DNA of 64,000 bases from Bacteroidales bacterium (GCA_017442315.1 JAFRZX010000042.1:1-64000), one strand, 5' to 3'. Positions 36,279 to 45,178 are shown, numbered from the stretch's first letter. Notes: generated by a model from the sequence alone, not told the origin. Translations and numbers: made by a program.

Positions 36279-38384
36279 ATGCGGAAGAATTACGATGTTA
36301 TAGTTGTAGGAGGTGGACATGCCGGATGTGAGGCAGCGATGGCAGCTGCGCGGATGGGTTCTTCGGTTCTACTCATTACAATGGATATGAACAAGTACGC
36401 CCAGATGTCTTGTAATCCAGCAATTGGTGGAATAGCTAAAGGTCAGATAGTCAGAGAAATAGATGCTTTAGGAGGGTATACTGGCATTATCACTGATGCC
36501 TCTACTTTACAGTTCAGAATGCTTAACAGGTCAAAAGGACCGGCTATGTGGAGTCCACGCGCGCAGTGTGATAAAATACAATTTTCTTTGTACTGGAGAA
36601 AATTACTTGAAAGTGCTTGTAAATTAGACCTTTACCAGGATTCTGTTGTGTCTTTTCTGTTTTCAGGATCGCGTATTTCGGGAGTATGTACTACTACTGG
36701 AGCAATATTCAATTCTCAGACACTTATTCTGACAGCCGGAACTTTCCTTGATGGCAGACTTTTCATTGGACGTAATATGTTTGAAGGTGGAAGGATAGGA
36801 GAACTTCCGTCTCATGGTCTGACAGAACAGTTGGTCAGCATGGGGATAAAGACAGCCAGGATGAAAACCGGTACACCTCCTCGAATTGATATATCTTCTG
36901 TCGATACATCTCGTATGGTGCATCAGTATGGTGATGAACATCCAGAGAAGTTTTCATATCTTCCATTTCTTTCTACAGCTCAGAACGGAACACCTCAGAT
37001 GCCGTGTTACGTAGTTCACACAAATTCTGAGGTTCACGATATTTTAAAGAGTGGATTTTCTGAATCTCCTTTATTCTCCGGCAAGATTACAGGGATAGGT
37101 CCGAGATATTGTCCGAGCATTGAGGATAAGTTGCGTACTTTTGCCGATAAGAATGAGCATCAGCTTTTCCTTGAGCCTGAAGGTAGAGGTACTAATGAAT
37201 ATTATCTCCAGGGTTTTTCTTCATCCCTTCCTATAGAGGTGCAGATGGATGCTCTCCATCATATCAAGGGTTTGGAAAATGTAAAGGTTTACAGACCGGC
37301 TTATGCTGTTGAATATGATTATTTTGATCCTACTCAGCTCAAGCCTACTTTAGAACTTAAAGATATCGATAATTTGTTTTTCGCTGGACAGATCAATGGT
37401 ACTACCGGTTATGAAGAAGCTGCTGCACAAGGTCTTATAGCAGGTATTAATGCTCATTTGAAAGTCCATGAGAAGGATCCTTTCATTCTAAAAAGAGATC
37501 AGGGTTATATAGGAGTCCTTATTGATGATCTTATTACCAAAGGTGTTGATGAGCCTTACCGGATGTTTACTTCTAGGGCTGAGTATCGTATTCTTCTTCG
37601 TCAGGATAATGCCGATCTTCGTCTTACACCATTATCATATGATATAGGTCTTGCTGATTCATACAGGTATGATTATACAATGAGAAAATATGATTCAGTA
37701 GGACGTTTTAATACTTTCTTTGAGGAAGCATCCCTTAAGCCAGAATCGGTAAACGGTTACTTGTCTTCTGTATCTTCCGCTGAAGTTAGTTCGAGAAAAA
37801 GAATTGCCGATCTTATATCTCGTCCACAGACAGAAATTATTGATTTATTTAATTTGGTTCCATGTGGAACATTTTTAAAACATAATATTAATTGCAATAG
37901 TGAGTTTGCATCTCCTTTAAAAGATTTATTATCTGAATCTTATAAATATTCTGATATTCTGGATTATATGCCTTATAGTGAAATAGATAAGTGTTTTACT
38001 GATACATATCCCGCTGATATTTCATATAAAGATGCAGCATATGTTCTTCAGTTTAATACGGAATATCCTTTAAGCAGATTAGATAAGGGCTTTATGGATG
38101 ATTCTATTAATGAAAATTATAAGCGCGATATATTAAGTTCTTCTGAGATATCAATAAAGTATAAAGGATATATTCAGCGTGAGCAGCAGATGGCTGACAA
38201 GATAATGAGACTTGAAAATCTTGTCATTCCTGATGATTTTGATTTTGACAGGGTAGAGAGTCTTTCTATAGAATGTCGTCAAAAGCTTAAGAAATATTCA
38301 CCTCGAACAATTGCTCAAGCCTCCAGAATTTCAGGAATATCCCCATCTGATATATCGGTTTTGCTTGTGTATTTTGGCCGATAA
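36279..38384 (+). CDS. mnmG: tRNA uridine 5-carboxymethylaminomethyl modification enzyme MnmG, with an extra segment
   Basis: A 701-residue FAD enzyme that, with MnmE, modifies the wobble uridine of several tRNAs. It shows the FAD motif [19 protein letters not shown], the [12 protein letters not shown] motif, GTGLYRF-like [20 protein letters not shown], and the C-terminal [20 protein letters not shown]. It is about 70 residues longer than usual: after FNLVP (about residue 529) an AT-rich insert runs to about residue 620, where the normal sequence resumes at [11 protein letters not shown]. The insert begins at the parS-like site at 37856-37871. The 3' third is noticeably AT-richer than the rest. 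Confidence 0.95.
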   Translation: MRKNYDVIVVGGGHAGCEAAMAAARMGSSVLLITMDMNKYAQMSCNPAIGGIAKGQIVREIDALGGYTGIITDASTLQFRMLNRSKGPAMWSPRAQCDKIQFSLYWRKLLESACKLDLYQDSVVSFLFSGSRISGVCTTTGAIFNSQTLILTAGTFLDGRLFIGRNMFEGGRIGELPSHGLTEQLVSMGIKTARMKTGTPPRIDISSVDTSRMVHQYGDEHPEKFSYLPFLSTAQNGTPQMPCYVVHTNSEVHDILKSGFSESPLFSGKITGIGPRYCPSIEDKLRTFADKNEHQLFLEPEGRGTNEYYLQGFSSSLPIEVQMDALHHIKGLENVKVYRPAYAVEYDYFDPTQLKPTLELKDIDNLFFAGQINGTTGYEEAAAQGLIAGINAHLKVHEKDPFILKRDQGYIGVLIDDLITKGVDEPYRMFTSRAEYRILLRQDNADLRLTPLSYDIGLADSYRYDYTMRKYDSVGRFNTFFEEASLKPESVNGYLSSVSSAEVSSRKRIADLISRPQTEIIDLFNLVPCGTFLKHNINCNSEFASPLKDLLSESYKYSDILDYMPYSEIDKCFTDTYPADISYKDAAYVLQFNTEYPLSRLDKGFMDDSINENYKRDILSSSEISIKYKGYIQREQQMADKIMRLENLVIPDDFDFDRVESLSIECRQKLKKYSPRTIAQASRISGISPSDISVLLVYFGR
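37856..37871. promoter_or_regulatory. parS-like palindrome 1 (inside mnmG)
   Basis: GGTTCCATGTGGAACA, two bases from the ParB-binding consensus TGTTCCACGTGGAACA. It encodes VPCGT at the left edge of the extra segment of MnmG. Two more sites of the same type follow within 2.3 kb. Confidence 0.45.
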
Positions 38385-38387
38385 TAT

Positions 38388-38415
38388 AAAAAGAGTTCCA
38401 CGTGGAACTCTTTTT
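38388..38415. terminator. Bidirectional terminator between mnmG and ruvA, containing parS-like palindrome 2
   Basis: A perfect 28-base palindrome: five A, GAGTTCCA, CG, TGGAACTC, five T. It separates the convergent mnmG and ruvA, and its right T-run overlaps the ruvA stop codon. The core GTTCCACGTGGAAC (38395-38408) is an exact match to the core of the bacterial parS site, so it may also bind ParB. Confidence 0.75.
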
Positions 38416-39001
38416 ATAATTTTTTAAGAGATAGTTTGATAATTTCTTCCAATGTTGCAGATGGTCTTTCTTTTATTACTGCAGAAATAGCTTTGCTGAC
38501 ATTCGGTTTTGTGAATCCTAACATTACAAGGGCTGTTGTAGCTTCTTCGATAGCAGGATTTGATGTGTTTTGGAATAGGGCTATATTTTCTGATCCTTCA
38601 CCTTTCACAACCTTGTCTTTCAGTTCGAGAATGAGTCTCTGAGCGCTTTTTGTGCCTATTCCCTTAATGCTTTTTATCTTGTTCAGATCTTCAGCGAGTA
38701 TGGCGTTTCTTATTTCGTCAGTTGTCAGTGAAGATAACATCATTCTTGCTGTAGCTGCTCCCACTCCTGATACTCCGATAAGCAGTCTGAACATTTCCCT
38801 TTCTGATTTAGTTGCAAATCCATAATATATTTCTTCGTCCTCACGCAGGTAATGATGTATGTAGACCGTAGCATCTTCTTTATTGTTCAGAGCTTCATAT
38901 GTTTGCAGAGAAATAAGTATTTTATAACCTATTCCGTAGCATTCCAGTACTGTGTCTGTAGGGGTCAGTTCTATTATTCTGCCTTTTATGTAATCTATCA
39001 T
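38414..39001 (-). CDS. ruvA: Holliday junction-binding protein RuvA
   Basis: A 195-residue protein that forms the tetramer holding the Holliday junction for RuvB. It has the N-terminal OB domain (MIDYIKGRIIELTPTDTVLE), two helix-hairpin-helix motifs (GVSGVGAATARMMLSS and IKGIGTKSAQRLILELK) and a flexible C-terminal domain that contacts RuvB (EEATTALVMLGFTKPNVSKA). It reads leftward, against the main direction of this region, and ends within the shared terminator. Confidence 0.97.
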   Translation of the reverse strand: MIDYIKGRIIELTPTDTVLECYGIGYKILISLQTYEALNNKEDATVYIHHYLREDEEIYYGFATKSEREMFRLLIGVSGVGAATARMMLSSLTTDEIRNAILAEDLNKIKSIKGIGTKSAQRLILELKDKVVKGEGSENIALFQNTSNPAIEEATTALVMLGFTKPNVSKAISAVIKERPSATLEEIIKLSLKKL

Positions 39002-39068
39002 TATTGTGTGTTTTTTGTTATATGTGCAAAATTATGATAAAATCCTGTAAAAGAAATATCAAATTTAT

Positions 39069-39076
39069 TAATTTTG
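39069..39076 (+). promoter_or_regulatory. TAnnTTTG element upstream of sufS
   Basis: TAATTTTG, 47 bases before the sufS start. A clear upstream TTTG element is missing. It lies in the gap between the divergent ruvA and sufS genes. Confidence 0.4.
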
Positions 39077-39123
39077 CAGGATATTTTGCTTATATAAATA
39101 ACCTCAGCAATATAGTTGCCTAT

Positions 39124-40350
39124 ATGAATATCGAGTCAGTCAGATCATTGTTTCCAGCACTTTCAAGAAAGGTGTATGGGAAAGATCTCGTATATCTCGA
39201 TAATGCTGCAACCTCACAAAGGCCACAATCAGTTATTGATGAATGGAACAGGATTACAACGGAATCAAATGCCAATATTCATAGGGCTGTACATTGTCTT
39301 TCAGATGAAGCTACGCAGGCATATGAAAATTCAAGAGATGCCGTCAGGGAATTTCTAAATGCCGAAAGCCGTCAGGAAATAATCTTTACAAGCGGAACCA
39401 CTGCTTCTGTAAATCTTGTTGCTTTCAGTTTCGGAGAAACTTTTATCAGTGAAGGGGATGAGGTTATCGTAACTGAGGCTGAACATCACTCCAATATTGT
39501 TCCATGGCAAATGATGTGCAATAGGAAAGGTGCATCGTTAAAAGTCCTTCCTGTAGATGATGATGGTCATCTGATGTTGGATAAATTGGATGAACTGATT
39601 ACAGACAGGACAAAAATATTGGCTGTTACCCATATTTCAAATGTCCTTGGAATAATAAATCCTGTCAAGGAAATCATATCCAGATGTCACGACAACGGTG
39701 TTCCTGTACTAGTAGATGGTGCTCAGGGAATAGTTCATTGTGATGTGGATGTTCGTGATCTTGATTGTGATTTCTATGTTTTTTCAGGTCATAAGCTATA
39801 TGCTGCGACAGGCACAGGTGTCTTGTATGGAAATAAAAAGTGGCTTGAAAGCATGATTCCATATATGGGTGGTGGTGAAATGGTCGGAACGGTTTCTTTT
39901 ACCGGTACTACCTATGCACCTCTGCCTATGAAGTTTGAGGCAGGAACACAGAACTTTGCATCAGCAGCTACCTTCAAGCCAGCATTAAATTTAGTTAAAT
40001 TATTGAATAATAATGATTTAATAAAATATAATGATAAAATCAGAGACTTTGTTCTAGATGTGATACAGAGAGATGACAGGATTCGTCTTTTTGGCGTTCC
40101 ACGGGGAACTATCCAGAATAAGATACCTCTCTTTTCTTTTGTGGTTAATGGAGTGCATCATGAGGATCTTGCGTTGATTCTTGATAAGATGGGCATTGCA
40201 GTAAGATCAGGACAGATGTGTGCAGAGCCTCTTATGGATAGGTTTGGAGTGACTGGTATGCTGAGGGTTTCCTTTGCTCCATATAATACTATGGAAGAAG
40301 CGGAATATTTTATTGAATGTTTGAATAGGGCAATAAATATGCTGATTTGA
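39124..40350 (+). CDS. sufS: Cysteine desulfurase SufS
   Basis: A 408-residue PLP enzyme that takes sulfur from cysteine for Fe-S cluster assembly. It contains the PLP lysine in FYVFSGHKLYAATGTGVLYG (about residue 226), the EAEHHSNIVPWQ histidine, and the catalytic cysteine loop in AVRSGQMCAEPLMDRFG (about residue 365). The start is the ATG at 39124 (MNIESVRSLFP); the longer frame from 39004 includes non-conserved leader. Together with sufE and sufT it forms a Suf operon, but sufBCD are not in the window. Confidence 0.95.
   Translation: MNIESVRSLFPALSRKVYGKDLVYLDNAATSQRPQSVIDEWNRITTESNANIHRAVHCLSDEATQAYENSRDAVREFLNAESRQEIIFTSGTTASVNLVAFSFGETFISEGDEVIVTEAEHHSNIVPWQMMCNRKGASLKVLPVDDDGHLMLDKLDELITDRTKILAVTHISNVLGIINPVKEIISRCHDNGVPVLVDGAQGIVHCDVDVRDLDCDFYVFSGHKLYAATGTGVLYGNKKWLESMIPYMGGGEMVGTVSFTGTTYAPLPMKFEAGTQNFASAATFKPALNLVKLLNNNDLIKYNDKIRDFVLDVIQRDDRIRLFGVPRGTIQNKIPLFSFVVNGVHHEDLALILDKMGIAVRSGQMCAEPLMDRFGVTGMLRVSFAPYNTMEEAEYFIECLNRAINMLI
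40095..40110. promoter_or_regulatory. parS-like palindrome 3 (inside sufS)
   Basis: CGTTCCACGGGGAACT, with a 13 of 14 match to the core GTTCCACGTGGAAC. It encodes VPRGT in a variable region of SufS. It is the weakest of the three sites, since coding constraint or chance could explain it. Confidence 0.3.
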
Positions 40351-40391
40351 CCAGTCTTTGCTATTGCAGAATATGACAACGGATCTAAATT

Positions 40392-40820
40392 ATGAAAAAA
40401 ATGACATTGGCAGAAGCTGAAAACGCAGTCATCGATGAATTTTCGATGTATGAAGAATGGCTTGATAAATATGAATATCTGATAGAATTGGGAAAATCCC
40501 TTAAAGATTATCCTGAGTCTTCAAAAGTTGATAATAATCTCATAAAAGGTTGTCAGTCAAGGGTTTGGCTTGATTATGAGATAAAAGATGGGAGGATTGT
40601 CTTCAATGCTGACAGTGATGCTATAATCACTAAAGGAATAATTTCTCTGCTGATAGGTATATATTCTGACCGTACTCCTGAGGAGATACTTTCATCTGAT
40701 TTCTCTGTTGTAGAGAAAATAGGATTAAAGGAAAATCTCTCTCCTACCAGAGCTAATGGTCTGGTGTCTATGATTGCCAGGATAAAGGATATTGCCAGGC
40801 AAACGGTAAAGGTGGACTGA
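40392..40820 (+). CDS. sufE: Sulfur acceptor SufE
   Basis: A 142-residue protein that accepts sulfur from SufS and stimulates it. The acceptor cysteine lies in IKGCQSRVWLDYEI (about residue 57). The C-terminal GLKENLSPTRANGL matches the family. It sits 41 bases after sufS and 29 bases before the sufT-like gene. Confidence 0.95.
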   Translation: MKKMTLAEAENAVIDEFSMYEEWLDKYEYLIELGKSLKDYPESSKVDNNLIKGCQSRVWLDYEIKDGRIVFNADSDAIITKGIISLLIGIYSDRTPEEILSSDFSVVEKIGLKENLSPTRANGLVSMIARIKDIARQTVKVD

Positions 40821-40849
40821 CAGTTCAAGCTGATGACTACTGATCATTT

Positions 40850-41224
40850 ATGGGACTTAAAGATTTGTTTACAAGAAAGATGCTTCAGAATGCTGAAGAG
40901 GATGCAGAAATGAAAATGAGATTGGAGAGAGATATAATCATTGCGCTAAGACAGGTATATGACCCGGAAATTCCTGTCAATGTGTATGACCTGGGTCTTA
41001 TTTATGAGATAAAGGTCAGTGATGATCATGATGTTTATATACAGATGACTTTGACAGCCCCTAATTGTCCTATGGCTGATTATGTAGTGGATCAGGTGAA
41101 GACAGCGGTTGAGGATGTTCCTGGAGTGGTAAGTGTAAGGATTGATCTTGTTTTTGAACCTGTGTGGGATAAGACAAGGATGTCAGAAGAGGCTTTGGTA
41201 GAACTGGGACTTGATGAGGATTGA
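40850..41224 (+). CDS. SufT-like Fe-S assembly protein (MIP18/DUF59 family)
   Basis: A 124-residue protein. It has the family core YDPEIPVNVYDLGLIYEI (about residues 38-55) and LTAPNCPMADYV with its conserved cysteine (about residue 73). It probably helps load or transfer Fe-S clusters. The reading frame ends at TGA 41222-41224 and then stays open in the same phase straight into the folK coding region, which has no ATG of its own. Confidence 0.9.
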   Translation: MGLKDLFTRKMLQNAEEDAEMKMRLERDIIIALRQVYDPEIPVNVYDLGLIYEIKVSDDHDVYIQMTLTAPNCPMADYVVDQVKTAVEDVPGVVSVRIDLVFEPVWDKTRMSEEALVELGLDED

Positions 41225-41299
41225 AGGACAGAAGGGGAGAGGGAACTGAGTGAAGGGATAAGGAAGGTAAGGAACGGATTCCGTAGAGTAGATCTTTAT

Positions 41300-41761
41300 T
41301 TGTCATTAGGATCAAATCAGGGTGACAGAAGAAAGAATATTGAAGATGCTCTGAGTTGTCTTAATGTAGAATTCAATGTTCCTTATAAAGCGGTTTCATC
41401 CTTTATTGAGACGGAGCCGTGGGGTTTTGAAAGTGATGATAAGTTCATCAATGCGGCTGTACTATATGAAATAGAGCTTCCGGAAGGATATAATGCTGAA
41501 GCCGAAGGGTTGATGATTCTGGAAACCTGCAAGAAGGTTGAACGCATGTTGGGAAGGGTGGATAAGCCAGAATATGACGCAGATGGAAAAAGGATATATT
41601 CTTCAAGGCCTATAGACATAGATATATTGTTGTTTGGAGATAATAGGATAGATTGTCCGGAACTGACAGTTCCTCATCGACTTATGTTTGATAGAGATTT
41701 TGTTATGATTCCGTTGAGGGAGATCGCCGGTCAAGCCGGTGATGACGTTTGCTTAAGGTAA
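41300..41761 (+). CDS. folK: HPPK (6-hydroxymethyl-7,8-dihydropterin pyrophosphokinase), non-ATG start
   Basis: A folate-biosynthesis kinase of about 153 residues with the signature LSLGSNQGDRRKNIEDAL at the start and SRPIDIDILLFGDNRIDC plus VPHRLMFDRDFVMIPL later. No ATG exists between the sufT stop and the conserved LSLGSN. The in-phase candidates are TTG at 41300, which cuts into the first beta-strand (VDLYLSLGSN), and CTG at 41246, which has a purine-rich GGGGAGAGG upstream and keeps the strand. Read-through of the sufT TGA is another option. The last 14 residues come from an inverted-repeat element (41721 onward), so the natural C-terminus has been replaced. Confidence 0.85.
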   Translation: MSLGSNQGDRRKNIEDALSCLNVEFNVPYKAVSSFIETEPWGFESDDKFINAAVLYEIELPEGYNAEAEGLMILETCKKVERMLGRVDKPEYDADGKRIYSSRPIDIDILLFGDNRIDCPELTVPHRLMFDRDFVMIPLREIAGQAGDDVCLR

Positions 41762-41818
41762 CGATGACATCATCCCCTAAAGTAGCGATGACGTCATCCC
41801 CGACCTGATCGGGGATCT
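41721..41818. repeat. 98-base inverted-repeat element overlapping the end of folK
   Basis: The left end (41721-41747) and the reverse complement of the right end (41792-41818) agree at 22 of 27 positions; both read AGATC...GATGACG. The right end alone forms a hairpin (TCCCCGA/TCGGGGA, 41797-41815). Within it, CGATGACATCATCCCC and CGATGACGTCATCCCC repeat at 24-base spacing. This resembles a small non-autonomous mobile or REP-like palindromic unit. It supplies the folK stop codon. Confidence 0.7.
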
Positions 41819-41852
41819 GTAATGATGATAATTTATAAACTATAATGTTATT

Positions 41853-43394
41853 ATGACACAGGAAGAACTTTTTAAGATTCTGGTTGCTCATTGTAAAGAG
41901 TACGGATTTATTTTCCCTTCAAGTGAGATTTATGACGGTTTGGGAGCTGTTTACGATTATGGTCAGCTCGGTTCTGAACTTAAGAATAACATCAAGAGAT
42001 ATTGGTGGGAGGCTATGACAAGACTACACGAGAATATCGTAGGTATTGATTCTGCAATTTTCATGCATCCTAAGATATGGGAGGCTTCTGGTCATGTAGG
42101 AGCATTCAATGATCCTCTGATTGACAATAAGGATTCAAAAAAGAGATATCGTGCAGATGTCCTTATTGAAGATTATATAGGTAAACTTGAGGAGAAGATA
42201 GAAAAGGATGTAGAGAAGGGAAAGAAGAAGTTTGCAGATGCTTTCAATGAGGAGCAGTTCAGGGCTACCAATCCAAATGTCCTCAGAAATCAGTCCAAGA
42301 TTGATGCAGTACGCAAGAGAATGGCTGATGCACTCAATGCAAATGACCTTGCTGAGCTTCGCCAGATCATAGTGGATTGCGAGATAGCATGTCCTATCTC
42401 AGGTACCAAGAACTGGACAGACGTGCGTCAGTTCAATCTTATGTTCTCAACCCAGCTTGGAAGCGTTTCAGGAGAAGCAAATATAATCTACCTCCGTCCT
42501 GAAACAGCTCAGGGAATTTTTGTAAACTATCTCAACGTTCAGAAGACAGGACGTATGAAGATACCTTTCGGTATAGCTCAGATCGGTAAGGCATTCAGGA
42601 ACGAAATTGTAGCACGTCAGTTCATTTTCCGTATGAGGGAGTTTGAACAGATGGAAATGCAGTTCTTCATCAAGCCAGGTACTGAACTTGACTGGTTTGC
42701 AAAGTGGAAGGAAAACCGTATGGCTTGGCATAAGGCTCTCGGAATGGGTGATGACAACTATCGCTTCCACGACCATGATAAGCTTGCTCACTATGCAAAT
42801 GCTGCAACTGACATCGAATTCCGTTTCCCGTTTGGCTTCAAGGAACTTGAGGGAATCCACTCAAGGACGGATTTCGATCTTGGAAACCATCAGAAGTTCT
42901 CTGGAAAGAAGATCCAGTATTTCGATCCGGAATTAGGTGAGAATTACGTTCCATATGTGGTCGAGACTTCTATCGGAGTGGACCGCATGGTGCTTGCCGT
43001 ACTTTCACATTCATACAAGGAAGAACAGCTTGAGAACGGAGAGAGCAGGGTAGTACTCGGTATTCCAGCTCCGCTTGCGCCAGTGAAGGTGGCTGTGCTT
43101 CCTCTTATCAAGAAAGATGGTCTTCCTGAGCTTGCGAGAGAAATCATGGATGAACTCAAGTATGATTTCAATTGTCAGTATGATGAGAAGGATTCAATAG
43201 GTAAGAGATATCGTCGTCAGGATGCGATAGGAACACCTTTCTGTGTTACGGTTGACCATGATTCCCTCAATGACCATTGCGTTACTATCCGTCATCGTGA
43301 TTCAATGCAGCAGGAGCGTGTAAAGATAGAGGATCTTCACGCAATGATAGCTAAGGAAGTAAACCTCAGCAACATACTCAAGAAGTTGAAATAA
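41853..43394 (+). CDS. glyS: Glycyl-tRNA synthetase (homodimeric, eukaryote-like type)
   Basis: A 513-residue class II aminoacyl-tRNA synthetase. It has motif 1 region (YDYGQLGSELKNNIKRYWWE), motif 2 (AFRNEIVARQFIFRMREFEQ), motif 3 (ETSIGVDRMVLAVLSHSY) and the C-terminal anticodon domain (APVKVAVLPLIKKDGL). The single-chain alpha2 type is the form used by Bacteroidota, unlike the alpha2beta2 form of E. coli. Confidence 0.97.
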   Translation: MTQEELFKILVAHCKEYGFIFPSSEIYDGLGAVYDYGQLGSELKNNIKRYWWEAMTRLHENIVGIDSAIFMHPKIWEASGHVGAFNDPLIDNKDSKKRYRADVLIEDYIGKLEEKIEKDVEKGKKKFADAFNEEQFRATNPNVLRNQSKIDAVRKRMADALNANDLAELRQIIVDCEIACPISGTKNWTDVRQFNLMFSTQLGSVSGEANIIYLRPETAQGIFVNYLNVQKTGRMKIPFGIAQIGKAFRNEIVARQFIFRMREFEQMEMQFFIKPGTELDWFAKWKENRMAWHKALGMGDDNYRFHDHDKLAHYANAATDIEFRFPFGFKELEGIHSRTDFDLGNHQKFSGKKIQYFDPELGENYVPYVVETSIGVDRMVLAVLSHSYKEEQLENGESRVVLGIPAPLAPVKVAVLPLIKKDGLPELAREIMDELKYDFNCQYDEKDSIGKRYRRQDAIGTPFCVTVDHDSLNDHCVTIRHRDSMQQERVKIEDLHAMIAKEVNLSNILKKLK

Positions 43395-43435
43395 CTTCAT
43401 TGATTTAACTTATTTCTATGAAAAACTTTTGACTG

Positions 43436-45178
43436 ATGATAATAAAAACTTCATTACGAAAGTTGCCACTGCTTATTGTTTTGCCTTTTTTATTGCCGGA
43501 CCTGTCTCATGCTGTTGAAAAATGGTATAATCCTGAAGATTCTCATTTCCGTGTGATTCAAGGTCAGGCATATTATAGTCAGGAACGCGATGGATTCTAT
43601 CATCGTCTTCCTGCAAAGGCGAAAGATACTGTGCGTAAATCCGTATGGAAACGTTCTCTTTGTCCATCAGGTCAAAGTCTGGTTTTCAGCACAGATGCAG
43701 AAAAGATAACTATACGCTATCAGGTGTCCAGAGCACATTCGATGCCTAATATGCCTGCAACAGGGGTATCAGGTGTTGATCTTTATACATATGACAGAAA
43801 TGGAAAGGATATTTATCTGGCCGGAAAGTATCAGTTTAAGGATACAATAACCTTTACCTATGCTCCGATATACATAGAGAAAAAGCCGAAAATTCATCGC
43901 TATACTCTCTATCTTCCGCTTTACAATGAAGTACAATGGCTGGAGGTGGGAGTTGATGATGGTGCTGACTTTCATTTTGAGCCGGTGCTACAGTCCATGC
44001 CGATAGTCGCTTATGGTACATCTATCTGCCAGGGAGCAAGTGCCTCCCGTCCTGCTATGGCATGGACAAATATACTTCATCGCAGATTAGGTCACGAGGT
44101 CGTCAATCTCGGATTTTCGGGAAATGCCTTTATGGAGAATGAGGTGATAGACCTGCTTGCCGAGATTGATGCGAGGGTATATATTCTGGATGCAATGCCG
44201 AATGTGTGTGAACTGGATAGGTCTGAGGCTATCCGTGATACTGTACTGAATGCCGTGAGGCGTCTTCGTGCCATGCGTCCGGATACTCCTATTCTTCTTA
44301 CGGATCATTCCGGTTATCCGCATAGCCTGGCAAATCCAAGGATGAAAGAAAAGCAAGACCGCACACTCCAGATGCAGCAGCTTGCATACAGGACTCTTGT
44401 GGACGAAGGTATAGAAGGTCTGTACTATCTTTCTTATGACGAAATAGCTATGCCGCAGGAGGCTTTCGTGGAGGGAATACACATGTCAGATTATGGTATG
44501 CTTGCCTATGCTGATGCATATGAGAAGAAGTTGCGTGAAATCCTCCATGAACCTGTAGGAAATGTCAATACTATGATTCCTGTAGTTCAGCAGCGTGATC
44601 CGTATATATGGATGGACAGACATTATGATATAGTTACCCGAAGTGTCGGACAACATTATTCGAGAGTGCTGATAGGGGATTCCATAATGCATTTCTGGTC
44701 TGATACAAATGATGTTTCGTCTGTAAACGGACAGTCAAGCTGGGATAGGTTTGAAGGAACTTCCCTCAATATGGGATGTGGTTATGACAGGATAGAAAAT
44801 GTCTTGTGGCGTGTTTATCATGGCCAGCTTGACAACTTCACGGCAGACAGGATATATCTTACCATAGGCACCAATAATCTGTCTTGCAGCAGTGACGAAG
44901 AAATAATAGATGGTATCAGGTGTCTGCTTTCTGCAATCAAGTACCGGAGGCCTGAGACTGAAGTAAACTTGATGGGAATCTTTCCTCGCCGTGACCGTGA
45001 AGCAAGGATAAAGAGACTGAACAGACTTCTGAAGAAGACTGCTTTGGATTCGGATGTCAGATTTTCTGATCCTGGCAAGGAATTGCTGAAGGCCGGAAAA
45101 ATCGATGAGTCACTTTTTGTTGACGGACTTCATCCGAATGAGACTGGATATGAATGTATTGCCCCATATTACAGATAA
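43436..45178 (+). CDS. Exported protein with two SGNH/GDSL hydrolase domains
   Basis: A 580-residue protein with a signal peptide ending LSHA. After an N-terminal beta-sandwich domain (about 25-180), domain 1 (about 187-370) shows the nucleophile block YGTSICQG (Ser196), GFSGNAF and EGIHMSD, where the usual Asp-x-x-His reads Glu-x-x-His. Domain 2 (about 405-580) has the full set: GDSIMHFW (Ser416), NMGCGYDRIENV, TIGTNN and DGLHPNETGY. Such enzymes deacetylate glycans or cleave other esters outside the cytoplasm. The two domains are different subtypes, which suggests two related steps on one polymer. No terminator is seen before the next gene except a palindrome at 45249. Confidence 0.88.
   Translation: MIIKTSLRKLPLLIVLPFLLPDLSHAVEKWYNPEDSHFRVIQGQAYYSQERDGFYHRLPAKAKDTVRKSVWKRSLCPSGQSLVFSTDAEKITIRYQVSRAHSMPNMPATGVSGVDLYTYDRNGKDIYLAGKYQFKDTITFTYAPIYIEKKPKIHRYTLYLPLYNEVQWLEVGVDDGADFHFEPVLQSMPIVAYGTSICQGASASRPAMAWTNILHRRLGHEVVNLGFSGNAFMENEVIDLLAEIDARVYILDAMPNVCELDRSEAIRDTVLNAVRRLRAMRPDTPILLTDHSGYPHSLANPRMKEKQDRTLQMQQLAYRTLVDEGIEGLYYLSYDEIAMPQEAFVEGIHMSDYGMLAYADAYEKKLREILHEPVGNVNTMIPVVQQRDPYIWMDRHYDIVTRSVGQHYSRVLIGDSIMHFWSDTNDVSSVNGQSSWDRFEGTSLNMGCGYDRIENVLWRVYHGQLDNFTADRIYLTIGTNNLSCSSDEEIIDGIRCLLSAIKYRRPETEVNLMGIFPRRDREARIKRLNRLLKKTALDSDVRFSDPGKELLKAGKIDESLFVDGLHPNETGYECIAPYYR

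Noticed and set aside
41796-41820. GC-rich hairpin after folK as a plain terminator
   Set aside because: No T-run follows. It is better explained as one end of the inverted-repeat element.
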